This document shows positions 54,815 through 63,732 of a stretch of DNA of 64,000 bases, in pieces (position 1 is the first letter of the stretch; every line of letters begins with the position of its first letter). The DNA is taken from positions 558,001 to 622,000 of the forward strand of contig JADKJC010000001.1 in assembly GCA_016722465.1 (NCBI GenBank). The letters are read 5' to 3'. Source of the DNA: Chitinophagaceae bacterium (GTDB taxonomy: Bacteria > Bacteroidota > Bacteroidia > Chitinophagales > Chitinophagaceae). The notes beneath the pieces were generated by a model. That model was not told where the DNA came from. It saw only the letters and a program-made list of their open reading frames with translations, and ran no database searches. A program made the position numbers and the translations under genes.

Positions 54815-55213
54815 TTATAAAAATCTTGCCCTTAATTCCGGTGTTGGTATCATGCACTGGTCCCGCCTGCCAAACCATTTATATCGGTGCTTTGCCACCA
54901 GATCATAAATACCATTGCGGATAAAGGCCGGGACTATGATAAACCCATAACAAAGCGGCCACATGCCTGGCAAAAGGCGGCAGACTCTTAATGCTGCTGT
55001 GGACCGGCTGTACACTTTTCTATTTTCAATCAATAAAAAAGTACGCAGGTCATTTTCCGGCAGGCCATATTGTTTGGCCAGTTGCCGGCCTGCTTCACTT
55101 TGCAACGCAGCGAACTTTATCCTGTTCTTTTTGTCGCACTTAATGGTAAGGTTAATAGCTCCATTACATAAGTTACAAACACCATCAAATAATATGACCG
55201 GTTGATCTGACAT
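54815..55213 (-). CDS. DCC family thiol-disulfide oxidoreductase-like protein
   Basis: The 132-residue protein starts with VILFDGVCNLCNGAINLTIK, where Asp-Gly-Val-Cys-Asn-Leu-Cys is the defining Dx-x-Cys-x2-Cys motif of the DCC (DUF393) family, followed by IKFAALQSEAGRQL and LLIENRKVYSRSTAALRVCR. The fold is thioredoxin-like and the Cys pair is a plausible redox centre. The C-terminal RDQCMIPTPELRARF is also conserved. A second DCC gene lies at 55384. Confidence 0.9.
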   Translation of the reverse strand: MSDQPVILFDGVCNLCNGAINLTIKCDKKNRIKFAALQSEAGRQLAKQYGLPENDLRTFLLIENRKVYSRSTAALRVCRLLPGMWPLCYGFIIVPAFIRNGIYDLVAKHRYKWFGRRDQCMIPTPELRARFL

Positions 55214-55383
55214 TTTTTATTGCACAAATTTTTCGAAAACACAAAATTACATGAAACTGGCAGACTTCATTTTTGAAATGCGGCATTTAAAAATGGCAGC
55301 ATTTTTAGGGTGAGTTTAAAAACAGGTATCCTTTGTTTCTTCCACTGCATTATGCATCCCTGCTATCAAAATTGAATATTTAA

Positions 55384-56208
55384 TTAAACAGCGAGGTAAA
55401 TAAAAAATACCGAAACACAAACTGCATTCAACAGAATAATAGCTGCCTGCTCCTTATAAAAGCCAATATACCTGAATCGCCTGATGTACTCATGCACAGA
55501 AAAAAAAGCAATCAATCCTAAATAAAAACTGTTAAAGGATGCATTGCTCAATCCTGCATACCTGTTAATCAATATCAATGGCACACAAAGCAATATGGTG
55601 GTCAACGCAAGCATATTCACCTGGCCAAGATAGCTGAAACCGTCCTTTTTATTCAATCGAAAAGCGATGATGATATTGATGAAAACCAGCAGGAGGTGTG
55701 CGAATTGTAGTTCCCCAATACTACGGTTAAATATACTCCCCTGCAAAACGTATTGATGGAGGGGAAACAGCATCATTGTATTGAATGCAAGGAAAATAAC
55801 CAGGAATGCCAACCTGTACCGCAGGTTAAAATCAGGTGCACCATCAAAATGGCCTTTTGTTTTTTTTGCCGCCACAATTACCCGCCTGTTGTAAGAAATG
55901 AATTTATATAATTTTTGAAGTACCCATTTTACGGGTTTAATATTTACAATGGCTTTTATAAAAGGTATTTTTTGCTGAAGTATCTCCAGCAGTGCATCTA
56001 TTCCATACCAAACCTGGTTGGTAGCTGTATCAATAAGAGGAATCTCGTTTACACTTTTCTTAATATCAATTTTTGCCAGCAACTCCGGGCTTACGTTACT
56101 AAAACCCCTCCTTCCGGCTTCATCAATTAAGCCTGTCTTTACAAAAGCACTGGTATAAGCAGCACATAAGGGGCAACTGTCATCGTAGATTATGACCTTG
56201 TTATTCAT
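55384..56208 (-). CDS. DCC domain fused to a membrane domain
   Basis: The first 125 residues are a DCC-type domain with VIIYDDSCPLCAAYTSAFVK (Asp-Asp-Ser-Cys-Pro-Leu-Cys) and later DALLEILQQKIP. From about residue 130 the protein has four or five membrane segments (FLVIFLAFNTMMLFPLHQYV, LLLVFINIIIAFRL, MLALTTILLCVPLILIN, FYLGLIAFFSVHEYI, LNAVCVSVFFIYLAV). Fusion of a DCC domain to membrane segments is seen in uncharacterised proteins. It lies 10 bases after the 56219 gene and is likely co-transcribed with it under the GbsR-type regulator. Confidence 0.75.
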   Translation of the reverse strand: MNNKVIIYDDSCPLCAAYTSAFVKTGLIDEAGRRGFSNVSPELLAKIDIKKSVNEIPLIDTATNQVWYGIDALLEILQQKIPFIKAIVNIKPVKWVLQKLYKFISYNRRVIVAAKKTKGHFDGAPDFNLRYRLAFLVIFLAFNTMMLFPLHQYVLQGSIFNRSIGELQFAHLLLVFINIIIAFRLNKKDGFSYLGQVNMLALTTILLCVPLILINRYAGLSNASFNSFYLGLIAFFSVHEYIRRFRYIGFYKEQAAIILLNAVCVSVFFIYLAV

Positions 56209-56218
56209 AACATAGTTT

Positions 56219-56569
56219 TTATTTTAGCAGATCCATTGGGCGCTTCATTTTTATAAACACTTCGTTATAACACATCCAGCTATAGTACACTGCCATGAAT
56301 GGAGCTATAAAAGCCAATATCCATACAGAGCCGGCCGGTATAGTGATCAATGCAATAAAACTAATACAGTGGTATATAAATCTAGGCCTCCCCTTTTGTG
56401 TAAAATACCCGGTTAGTGTATGCACAATCATGCTAACCACCTGCCATGCGCCCACCGTTACATACCCCCAAAAAAGCGTTTCACGGGAACGGTCAATAAA
56501 AACTCCTGCTGTAAATACGGTGATCAGTATTACACTGATCCAGAAATCGATTCTCTTAAAATTTTTCAT
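56219..56569 (-). CDS. Small four-helix membrane protein
   Basis: I do not recognise a named family. The 116-residue protein has four hydrophobic segments (FWISVILITVFTAGVFI, LFWGYVTVGAWQVVSMIVHT, FIYHCISFIALITIPAGSV, ILAFIAPFMAVYYSWM) and ends with a basic tail (IKMKRPMDLLK). It heads the unit that continues with the DCC-membrane gene 10 bases downstream. A TTTCA-N8-TGAAA site 17-34 bases upstream of its start matches the palindrome in front of the GbsR-type gene, so it is probably regulated by it. Confidence 0.6.
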   Translation of the reverse strand: MKNFKRIDFWISVILITVFTAGVFIDRSRETLFWGYVTVGAWQVVSMIVHTLTGYFTQKGRPRFIYHCISFIALITIPAGSVWILAFIAPFMAVYYSWMCYNEVFIKMKRPMDLLK

Positions 56570-56585
56570 ACCTTGTATTCTAATA

Positions 56586-56603
56586 TTTCAGAAATTATTG
56601 AAA
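56586..56603 (-). promoter_or_regulatory. Candidate GbsR-type operator, site 2
   Basis: TTTCA at 56586-56590 and TGAAA at 56599-56603 with an 8-base spacer. The same half-sites with the same spacer lie within the perfect palindrome at 57202-57223. It is upstream of the membrane-protein gene starting at 56569. Confidence 0.45.
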
Positions 56604-56655
56604 ATAATAGGTTAAATAAAAGCCGCTAAGCGGCGATACACTGGCAATACAAACG

Positions 56656-57162
56656 CTACTTGAACACTTTCAGCAATCCGCTCAGGAACCAGCTCTCATC
56701 AGCCTTCACCATGATATCAAGCATTTTATCTGCCTGCAGCCCCAATTTTTTAATTCCTCCAATGGTGTCTACAAACTGCTTAACGTCTTTATCCTTTTTG
56801 TCACCTTCAATTTTCTCCAGTTGGCTCAGCAACTTAAGCATGGGATCGAGTTCTCTTTTTTTGCGTTCCTTGATGATTTGTGTGGCTACTTTCCAGATGT
56901 CCTTTTCTGCTGTAAAATATTCCCTGCGTTCACCGGGTAATATCACCCTGTCTACCAGGCCCCAGCTGATCAGGTCACGAATATTCATGTTAACATTGCC
57001 ACGGCTGATGTTGAGTTGCTCCATCAGGTCGTCCTGTGTCAATGGATCCGGACTAACCATCAGCAATGCATGTATCTGCGCCATAGTGCGGTTGATACCC
57101 CAGTGGCTGCCAAAGGCTCCCCAGCTGCTGATGAATTGTAATTTGGCTTCGGTGAGTTTCAT
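56656..57162 (-). CDS. GbsR/MarR-family transcriptional regulator
   Basis: The 168-residue protein (from ATG 57162) has a winged-helix domain: MAQIHALLMVSPDPLTQDDL, MEQLNISRGNVNMNIRDLIS and VDRVILPGERREYFTAEKDI, the layout of GbsR-type MarR relatives. The C-terminal half is a helical region (LLSQLEKIEGDKKDKDVKQF). An upstream ATG at 57183 would add seven residues with no match; 57162 fits the family N-terminus (KLTEAKLQFISSWG). A perfect 22-bp palindrome lies 40-61 bases upstream and is probably its operator, with a second match before the membrane-protein gene. Confidence 0.85.
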   Translation of the reverse strand: MKLTEAKLQFISSWGAFGSHWGINRTMAQIHALLMVSPDPLTQDDLMEQLNISRGNVNMNIRDLISWGLVDRVILPGERREYFTAEKDIWKVATQIIKERKKRELDPMLKLLSQLEKIEGDKKDKDVKQFVDTIGGIKKLGLQADKMLDIMVKADESWFLSGLLKVFK

Positions 57163-57201
57163 GATTGATGAATTGCCCCCCAAAGATAATGCAGTTATTG
57201 A

Positions 57202-57223
57202 ATTTTCAAAATATTTTGAAAAT
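57202..57223 (-). promoter_or_regulatory. Candidate GbsR-type operator, site 1 (22-bp perfect palindrome)
   Basis: The core TTTTCAAAATATTTTGAAAA (57203-57222) is perfectly self-complementary, and the flanking A and T extend it to 22 bp. It lies 40 bases upstream of the regulator start, where an autorepressor site would be expected. Confidence 0.6.
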
Positions 57224-57268
57224 AAATTTATTGAAATAAAATATTACAGTTGAAAAAGCGGGCGCAGA

Positions 57269-57880
57269 CTAAAGTATTTTACATTTAAATTTTCCATCAG
57301 TTACATTAACAGCCCGACCATCCTGCCTGAAGCCTGAGCCGTTGAATGTACCAGTCAACATTTTGGTTGCCTGAACATAACTGGTAATGGTAAAGCTGAA
57401 TGGCTGATCGTTGTGACTCACCAGAACATAAGGAGCGTTGGTATGATAATAATAAAAAACTGCACTGGTGGCAACAATGTTCTCTCTATCCCTGTCGAGG
57501 GAATTGGGGCCCAGCGAAATGGTAAAGATCATACCGGTATCAACGCCGCAGGTAGCAGGTCCAAAGAATGTGAATGTATTTCTTGCAAGGCTGAGCATGA
57601 TGGCAGTATCAACTTTACCACACAGTAGTGCATGCCCCGTTTTAAAACTCCATTCAGCTTCTGCTATATCGGTAGAGTCAATACAAAAATTACAGCCCGG
57701 TAATTCACCGGGATCAACATTGTTAGAAGTATCCACAGGTGTTACCGTATCAACAATTACAACTGGGAAAGATGGAATATTTCCCCCCTCATAGCTATAC
57801 TCCTTTTCGCAGGATGTGATGTACAACAATAATACGAGTATGGCGAATAGAAATTTAATATGACCCGTTTGCTTAATCAT
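57269..57880 (-). CDS. Lipoprotein of unknown function
   Basis: The 203-residue protein has a lipoprotein signal (FLFAILVLLLYITSCEKEYS), so Cys-24 is probably lipidated. The mature part starts with a Pro/Val/Asp/Thr-rich spacer and contains a Cys-x2-Cys pair (GCNFCIDSTD) and two later Cys (ALLCGK, GPATCGVD). The rest is beta-rich and I recognise no family. It is not clearly in an operon: the GbsR-type gene is downstream, with its own operator in between. Confidence 0.75.
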   Translation of the reverse strand: MIKQTGHIKFLFAILVLLLYITSCEKEYSYEGGNIPSFPVVIVDTVTPVDTSNNVDPGELPGCNFCIDSTDIAEAEWSFKTGHALLCGKVDTAIMLSLARNTFTFFGPATCGVDTGMIFTISLGPNSLDRDRENIVATSAVFYYYHTNAPYVLVSHNDQPFSFTITSYVQATKMLTGTFNGSGFRQDGRAVNVTDGKFKCKIL

Positions 57881-58101
57881 TAATGTTGCAGTACAACTTG
57901 CATTTTGAAATGATAAGATACAACAACAATCGCAATTGTTTTTAAATGGCTGGCAGGAGGCAAATAATAAAAGCCCCCATTGGCTGGCAGTTATAAAATG
58001 AAATTAAAAAGCGATGATCTGTCATAATGAATACCTGCAAAATTTACTATAGCAAAACTGCCGCTAAGTGCGGCAGTGTATAACAAAATATCCCAATCAG
58101 T

Positions 58102-58302
58102 TTAAACGGCATTGGCCATATCCTGCATCATCAACAATCTTTCTTCCGGCACCCAAATTATTTGTGATTCTTTCCTGTCCGGATAAGTGAAGTCTACTTC
58201 ATATCTCCTGGATTCATCGTTAAGGTTAAGGATTACCGCAACCCCCGCAGGTTTGTATTCGGTATCCAGCAGAATAACTTTCTGGCTAAGGTGAAACTTC
58301 AT
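58102..58302 (-). CDS. Small protein of unknown function
   Basis: I recognise no family. The segment from ATG 58302 (KFHLSQKVILLDTEYKPAGV) gives a 66-residue, soluble, beta-rich and acidic protein ending LLMMQDMANAV. The frame continues open upstream to an ATG at 58440, but those first 46 residues look less like coding sequence, so I prefer the shorter form. The 221-base gap before it (57881-58101) has no gene. Confidence 0.5.
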   Translation of the reverse strand: MKFHLSQKVILLDTEYKPAGVAVILNLNDESRRYEVDFTYPDRKESQIIWVPEERLLMMQDMANAV

Positions 58303-58564
58303 TGTGCTTAATGTTTTTATGGGTATTCTTTCTAAAACAAAATTTGTGCCCGAAATATGTTTCGCCGATATTGTTTTTACAGGGTTGTGAACAAGATTTT
58401 TTACAATATCATTTTCAAAAATACAAACCCGATATGGCACTTTAACAGGATAGTTGGAATTGCTGGAAGTAAATTAACGATTAAGTATTAATTCAGGTTC
58501 GAAGAAATCTACAACTTACTCACATGTTTGGTAAATGAGGATAAACAAAAAGTTAACGCAAAAA

Positions 58565-58589
58565 AAAGCGCTGATATATTCAGCGCTTT
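58565..58589 (-). terminator. Rho-independent terminator of the E2 gene
   Basis: AAAGCGCTGA (58565-58574) pairs perfectly with TCAGCGCTTT (58580-58589) around a 5-base loop. On the minus strand it is followed by a T-run, since the A-run continues back to 58558. It lies about 20 bases after the E2 stop. Confidence 0.85.
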
Positions 58590-58607
58590 CAACCAGGTTT
58601 TTAGAAT

Positions 58608-60245
58608 TTATACCAGCATGGTTACCGGGTTCTCTAAATATTTCTTCACCGTTTGCAGGAAAGCCGCACCCACCGCACCATCTACGCTTCGGTGGTCGCA
58701 ACTCAATGTTACTTTCATAATATTCACCACTCCAAAACCATCTCCTTTTTTCACCACTACTTCCTTGATTTGTCCCACCGCAAGTATTGCACTGTCTGGT
58801 GGATTGATGATGGCAGTAAATTCTTCAATATCCATCATACCCAGGTTAGAAATGGTGAAAGTGTTGCCACTGAATTCTGCAGGCTGCAATTTTTTATCTT
58901 TTGCCTTGGCATACAATTGTTTTGCATCCCCGGCAATTTGCGACAATGATTTCTGATCGGCAAAACGTATTACCGGAACAATCAGGCCTTCCGGCATTGC
59001 TACGGCACTACCGATATGTATATGATGATTCTGGCGGACAAAATCCCCCATCCAGCTGCTGTTAACATCAGGATGCTGGCGCAGTGCCATTGCACAGGCT
59101 TTAATTGCCATGTCGTTAAAAGAAATTTTAACGGGGCTCATTTCATTCATTGCCACCCTTGCGCTAATGGCATTGTCCATGTTTATTTCCATGGTAAGGT
59201 AAAAATGCGGCGCACTGAATTTGCTTTCACCCAGGCGGCGTGCAATCACTTTACGCATTTGTGTTAACGGAACATCGGTATGCCCTTCTGCAGCACCAGC
59301 ATAAACAGGTGCAGCAGTTTTTGCAGCAGGGGCAGAAGCTGCAGCCGGTGCAGCAGCGGGCATATAACTGTCAATATCTTTTTTGGTAATGCGTCCATTA
59401 TCACCGCTTCCATTTACTTTAGCAAGATCGATTCCTTTATCCGCTGCTAATTTTTTTGCAAGCGGTGATGCCTTAATCCGTTGATCGGAAGACGAAGGTT
59501 GGCCGTTGGTCGCTGGTTGTTGATCGCCCCCATCATTTCCAAAAGCTGGCGCTAAAGCAGGTATTGTTGCGGCCAACGAACTACCGCCAACTGCCAACGA
59601 ATTTGTACCGGATTTTTCTGCCGCCACATAAGCACTTACATCAGTACCAGCAGGCCCAACAATCGCAATGATCTCATTTATTTTAGCGGCATTCCCAGCT
59701 TCCACACCTACATATAATAAAGTCCCTTCTTCGTAACCTACCACTTCCATCGTTGCTTTATCGGTTTCTACATCAGCAAGTACATCATCACTTTTTACAA
59801 AGTCGCCGAGTTTTTTATTCCAGGAAACTATTTTCCCTTCAGTCATGGTATCACTCAACAATGGCATTCTTATTTCTTTGGCGCCAACTGGTAATTCAAC
59901 CTTTGCGGTACTACTTACAACTGCTGCCGGGGCTGCTGTTGCAACAGGCGCAGGTGCCTTCGCTTGGGCACCACTACCTCCGTCCAGTAAAGATTTATAC
60001 TCCTCTCCTTCCTTACCAACAATCGCAATAATCTGGTTTACCTTAGCCGCTTCACCTGCAGGAACGCCAATGTACAGCAAGGTTCCATCAACATAGCCGT
60101 TCACTTCCATCGTAGCTTTATCCGTTTCCACATCGGCCAGCACATCATCAGCTTTTACTTTATCACCTACTTTTTTATTCCAGCTAATAATCTTGCCTTC
60201 AGTCATGGTGTCGCTCAGCAGCGGCATTCTTATCACTTCTGCCAT
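58608..60245 (-). CDS. Pyruvate dehydrogenase E2, dihydrolipoamide acetyltransferase
   Basis: E2 forms the core of the pyruvate dehydrogenase complex and makes acetyl-CoA. The 545-residue protein has two lipoyl domains, each with the lysine motif ETDKATMEV (about residues 42 and 170), separated by Ala/Pro-rich linkers, then a peripheral-subunit-binding domain (KASPLAKKLAADKGIDLAKV), another Ala-rich linker and the catalytic domain ending DHRSVDGAVGAAFLQ, with active-site His in DHRSVDG. Two lipoyl domains favour PDH; the E2 of 2-oxoglutarate dehydrogenase usually has one. No E1 or E3 gene is adjacent. A strong terminator follows. Confidence 0.93.
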   Translation of the reverse strand: MAEVIRMPLLSDTMTEGKIISWNKKVGDKVKADDVLADVETDKATMEVNGYVDGTLLYIGVPAGEAAKVNQIIAIVGKEGEEYKSLLDGGSGAQAKAPAPVATAAPAAVVSSTAKVELPVGAKEIRMPLLSDTMTEGKIVSWNKKLGDFVKSDDVLADVETDKATMEVVGYEEGTLLYVGVEAGNAAKINEIIAIVGPAGTDVSAYVAAEKSGTNSLAVGGSSLAATIPALAPAFGNDGGDQQPATNGQPSSSDQRIKASPLAKKLAADKGIDLAKVNGSGDNGRITKKDIDSYMPAAAPAAASAPAAKTAAPVYAGAAEGHTDVPLTQMRKVIARRLGESKFSAPHFYLTMEINMDNAISARVAMNEMSPVKISFNDMAIKACAMALRQHPDVNSSWMGDFVRQNHHIHIGSAVAMPEGLIVPVIRFADQKSLSQIAGDAKQLYAKAKDKKLQPAEFSGNTFTISNLGMMDIEEFTAIINPPDSAILAVGQIKEVVVKKGDGFGVVNIMKVTLSCDHRSVDGAVGAAFLQTVKKYLENPVTMLV

Positions 60246-60320
60246 ATTTTGAAAATTTCTAAGTATTTTAATTGAGTGCCGAAATTAATGCAAAAAAAGC
60301 AAATAGAACCTGTTGAATTA

Positions 60321-62120
60321 TTACTCCAGTTCCAGCTTCAACCTTTCTTTTAATTCTTTTACCAACGGATATTCTTCAATTATTTTGAGGTATTGCTGTT
60401 TACGGCTCAGGGTCATTTCCTGCGGCTGCTCAATAAATTCTTTTTCAATTACAGTAACCTGGTAAGTTAAAGCCCGGTTATTAAAGTAGGTTTGGAGGTG
60501 TTCCACCAGGTCAGCCCTTTGAGTTTCAACAAATGCCTTTTGAATGTCGGTTTCGGTGATGATATCAATACAGTTATTATCAATGATCCTCAATACGGCC
60601 CCTTTTAAATTATTGGTAACTGCAGAGTTATTGGCCTTTAATTTTAATTTGTCAAGCAATAATTCCCAGGCTTTGTGCAATTCCTCTTCCGTTATAATTT
60701 TTGCCTCTGCATTTCCGTTTTTATTTTGCTCTGTAATCTGCTGTCTTAATTTCTGCAAAGAAGAAAGGCCGGGACCTGCTGAAGTTTGAGGGGCTGGATT
60801 GGAAGGTTGAGTTTTAGGAGCTGGTTTTTGAAGCTTCACTTCCGGTTCCTGGATAATCAGTTTAGCCTCCTGCGGTGGGTGTGCCGGCGCCGATGGGTTA
60901 TTACTGATAGTTGGTAAGTGATCGCTTTTAACCTTATACACCGGTAATGCCCTGAAAGCAACCGTTTTTGCTCCTTCAACTATTTTTTTTTTACTTACAA
61001 TGCCATCATTGTTTACCAATTCCAGTGCCTGCTGCAGGTAACTTAGTTTGATGATGGTTAGTTCAACGTGTAACCTTTTATTACGTGCCTGCTTATAATT
61101 GATTTCAGCTTCGGTTAAAATATTCAATGCGCTGATGATCCATCCTGCAGCAACCTTACCTGCAGTCTGCAAATACTTTTGTTTAAAATCTTCTGCTACT
61201 TCCAGCAGCATGGCCACTTTAGCATCACTGCTCACCAGCAGGTTGCGTAAAAATTCGGCAAAGCCATTCAGCACTGTATCGCCTTCAAATCCTTTCCGGT
61301 TGATCTCATCATACATCAGCAATGCACTGCTCAGTTCCTGGTTCTGCAAATAATCCAGCAGCCTGAAATAATAATCTTCATCTAAAATATTCAGGTGTTC
61401 CAGCGTATTGGTATAAGTAACCTGGCCATTGGTAAAACTTACAATCTTATCCAGGATACTCAGCGAATCCCTCATGCAACCCTCGCTCTTTTGAGCAATG
61501 ATGTGCAGGGCGGCTTTATCCGCTTTGATTTCTTCCTTATCACATATCTCCTGCAGGTGTTCGACCGTATCATTGTTGGTGATGCGCTTGAAATCAAATA
61601 TCTGGCAACGGCTTAATATGGTAGGGAGTATCTTATGTTTTTCGGTGGTGGCTAAAATGAATATGGCGTAAGGCGGTGGTTCTTCCAGTGTTTTTAAAAA
61701 TGCATTGAAAGCCGAGGAACTGAGCATGTGAACCTCATCCACTATATATACTTTGTATTTACCGGCTTGTGGTGCAAAACGAACCTGCTCCACCAAGCTG
61801 CGGATATCATCCACGGAGTTATTACTGGCAGCGTCTAATTCATGTATGTTGAGGGAAGTGCCGGCATCAAAAGAAACACAACTATTACAGGTATTGCAGG
61901 CTTCGCCATCGGGTGTTTTTGTTTCGCAATTGATGGTTTTGGCCAGTATCCTTGCACAGGTAGTTTTACCCACCCCCCTTGGCCCACAAAATAAAAATGC
62001 ATGTGCCAGTTGATTATTCCTGATCGCATTTTTTAAGGTGGTGGTAATATGTGCCTGTCCAACCACCGTACTGAAATTCTGCGGCCGGTATTTTCTTGCT
62101 GAAACGATGAATTTATCCAT
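60321..62120 (-). CDS. dnaX: DNA polymerase III subunit gamma/tau
   Basis: DnaX is the ATPase core of the clamp loader. The 599-residue protein has Walker A AFLFCGPRGVGKTTCARILA, a zinc-binding Cys set (NCETKTPDGEACNTCNSCVS), Walker B VYIVDEVHMLSSSAFNAFLK, sensor 1 IFILATTEKHKILPTILSRC and sensor 2 GCMRDSLSILD. Domain III follows and then a Pro/Gln-rich linker and a C-terminal region (about 450-599) corresponding to the tau part that contacts polymerase. I cannot tell whether a frameshift makes a separate gamma form; no obvious A-run slippery site stood out. Confidence 0.95.
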   Translation of the reverse strand: MDKFIVSARKYRPQNFSTVVGQAHITTTLKNAIRNNQLAHAFLFCGPRGVGKTTCARILAKTINCETKTPDGEACNTCNSCVSFDAGTSLNIHELDAASNNSVDDIRSLVEQVRFAPQAGKYKVYIVDEVHMLSSSAFNAFLKTLEEPPPYAIFILATTEKHKILPTILSRCQIFDFKRITNNDTVEHLQEICDKEEIKADKAALHIIAQKSEGCMRDSLSILDKIVSFTNGQVTYTNTLEHLNILDEDYYFRLLDYLQNQELSSALLMYDEINRKGFEGDTVLNGFAEFLRNLLVSSDAKVAMLLEVAEDFKQKYLQTAGKVAAGWIISALNILTEAEINYKQARNKRLHVELTIIKLSYLQQALELVNNDGIVSKKKIVEGAKTVAFRALPVYKVKSDHLPTISNNPSAPAHPPQEAKLIIQEPEVKLQKPAPKTQPSNPAPQTSAGPGLSSLQKLRQQITEQNKNGNAEAKIITEEELHKAWELLLDKLKLKANNSAVTNNLKGAVLRIIDNNCIDIITETDIQKAFVETQRADLVEHLQTYFNNRALTYQVTVIEKEFIEQPQEMTLSRKQQYLKIIEEYPLVKELKERLKLELE

Positions 62121-62226
62121 AGTGGTTAATGGTTGATAGTTGATGGTTCATAAAAACAGCAATGAACCATAAGCAATGAGCTATGAACCGGTCTTTTGGC
62201 AAATCTAAAATCTTAAATCAACAATC

Positions 62227-63395
62227 TCAAATCAAAATAGGGTGGCGTTTAAACTCTTTCTCTCTATCAAACAGATAGCGGTAAGTAACCAGGTTACGGC
62301 TGCGGAAAGTATCACCAAAATTTTCTGCTACATTGATCATTTTGGGGTTAAAATCACCAATCCACTGCATTTCATAAGCCAGGTATGGTTTTGAAGGTAC
62401 CTGCACCTGTTGCTGGCACTCGCCGATCAAAAAAGCATCCACCCCCTTTCCATGCCACTCCGGTACCACGCCAAATACCAGCCCTGTGAATTTTTTTGAT
62501 GGTTTGAATTTTTTCAGATATAAAAAATACAGCTTTTGCAACAGCCCAAATTTTCCATTCATGTATTTAAAGTATTGATTCAGATCCGGCAGGTTCAGGA
62601 ACATGCCGATGGGCTCCTCTTTGTAATAAGCATAATAAATAATGCGTTCGTCAATTACAGGTTTCATCTTCTTGAACATGATCATCACCTGCTCCGCACT
62701 TAACTGTTTGAGCCCGCCATGCCCCGCCCAGGCTTTGTTGTAAACTGTAGTAAAATCGGCAGCAAATTTTGGCAACTGCTTTTTATTAATCAGTTTTCCG
62801 CTGATATCAGGATCAGCAGCCAATGCGGCGTGGCGGTCAAATATCTTCTGTTCAATTGGCTTTTGCGGATCGATCCCAAAACAGATCTGGTTAAAGAATA
62901 ATTGAAACCCATATTGTTCAATAAGATCTACATAGTAAGGTGGATTGTAATTCATGCAATACAATGGCTCCGTAAATCCCCTGGTAACCAGCCCCCACCA
63001 TTTATCTCTTTCACCAAAATTGATAGGGCCATCCATTGCTTCCATACCTTTTTCCTGCAGCCATTTTTTGGCAGTATCCAATAATAAAATAGCAGCATCG
63101 GGGTTATTGATACATTCAAAAAATCCCATGCCGCCAACAGGTACATCATCGCCTTTGTTTTTGTATTTTTTATTGGTGAATGCAGCAATGCGGCCAATCA
63201 ATTGCCCGTCATTGCTTTTCAGTATCCACCTGACCGCTTCGCCAAAACGAAAAGCTTTGTTTTTATTGGCATCAAACACATCATTGATATCCTTATCCAG
63301 GGACGAATCCATTTGGGATCATTTTTGTACAGTTTCACTGCTACCTGCAAAAATTGGCTGGCAGTATTTTTATCGTTTACCTGTATTACCTGCAT
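62227..63395 (-). CDS. GNAT-like acyltransferase family protein (frameshifted)
   Basis: The protein (about 389 residues after repair) resembles a large Bacteroidota family with two GNAT-like halves: GRIAAFTNKKYKN and GGMGFFECINNPDAAILLLD in the first and FGVVPEWHGKGVDAFLI in the second. The substrate is unknown. The main frame starts at an ATG (63312) already inside the domain. A second frame from ATG 63395 supplies the missing N-terminus (MQVIQVNDKNTASQFLQVAV then KNDPKWIRP), and restoring one C in the run at 63300-63302 joins them as RPLDKDIND. It lies 106 bases upstream of dnaX. Confidence 0.75.
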
Positions 63396-63489
63396 GGTTG
63401 AAATTAAAGACGCAAATGTAACAGATTACTAAATACCGGAGGAGCAAGTGTTTTAGGAATACAGCAAGGAATTTTCCGGGTGGGAAAAA

Positions 63490-63625
63490 AGCATAAAAAA
63501 AGAACCATCAAGTTTTGTTTACATTCCACTTTCGTTTCCTGCTTACTAACCCGATGGTCCCGTGGTTGCATTTCTTATCGTTTTACCGATCTTCCTGCGA
63601 ACCTTCAAAAACAACTTTTTGTTTC
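63490..63625 (-). ncRNA. Candidate structured RNA or terminator-like unit
   Basis: On the minus strand GACCATC (near 63556) pairs with GATGGTTC (near 63502), which is followed by a 7-base T-run. Upstream are a hairpin ATCG-GTAAAA-CGAT and two copies of GCAGGAA in similar settings. Plus-strand open frames here have no family match. A small structured RNA ending in an intrinsic terminator is possible, but I cannot match it to a known class. The rest of 63396-63732 shows nothing further. Confidence 0.3.
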
Positions 63626-63732
63626 CAAATTTCTGTTTTTGTTTTATGATATAAAGATACCCTCCAATACGCTCCAATTCCAAATTTTAAGCCCTGTTGT
63701 TTTGCACCTGTTTAGCACATTATTATGCACAT

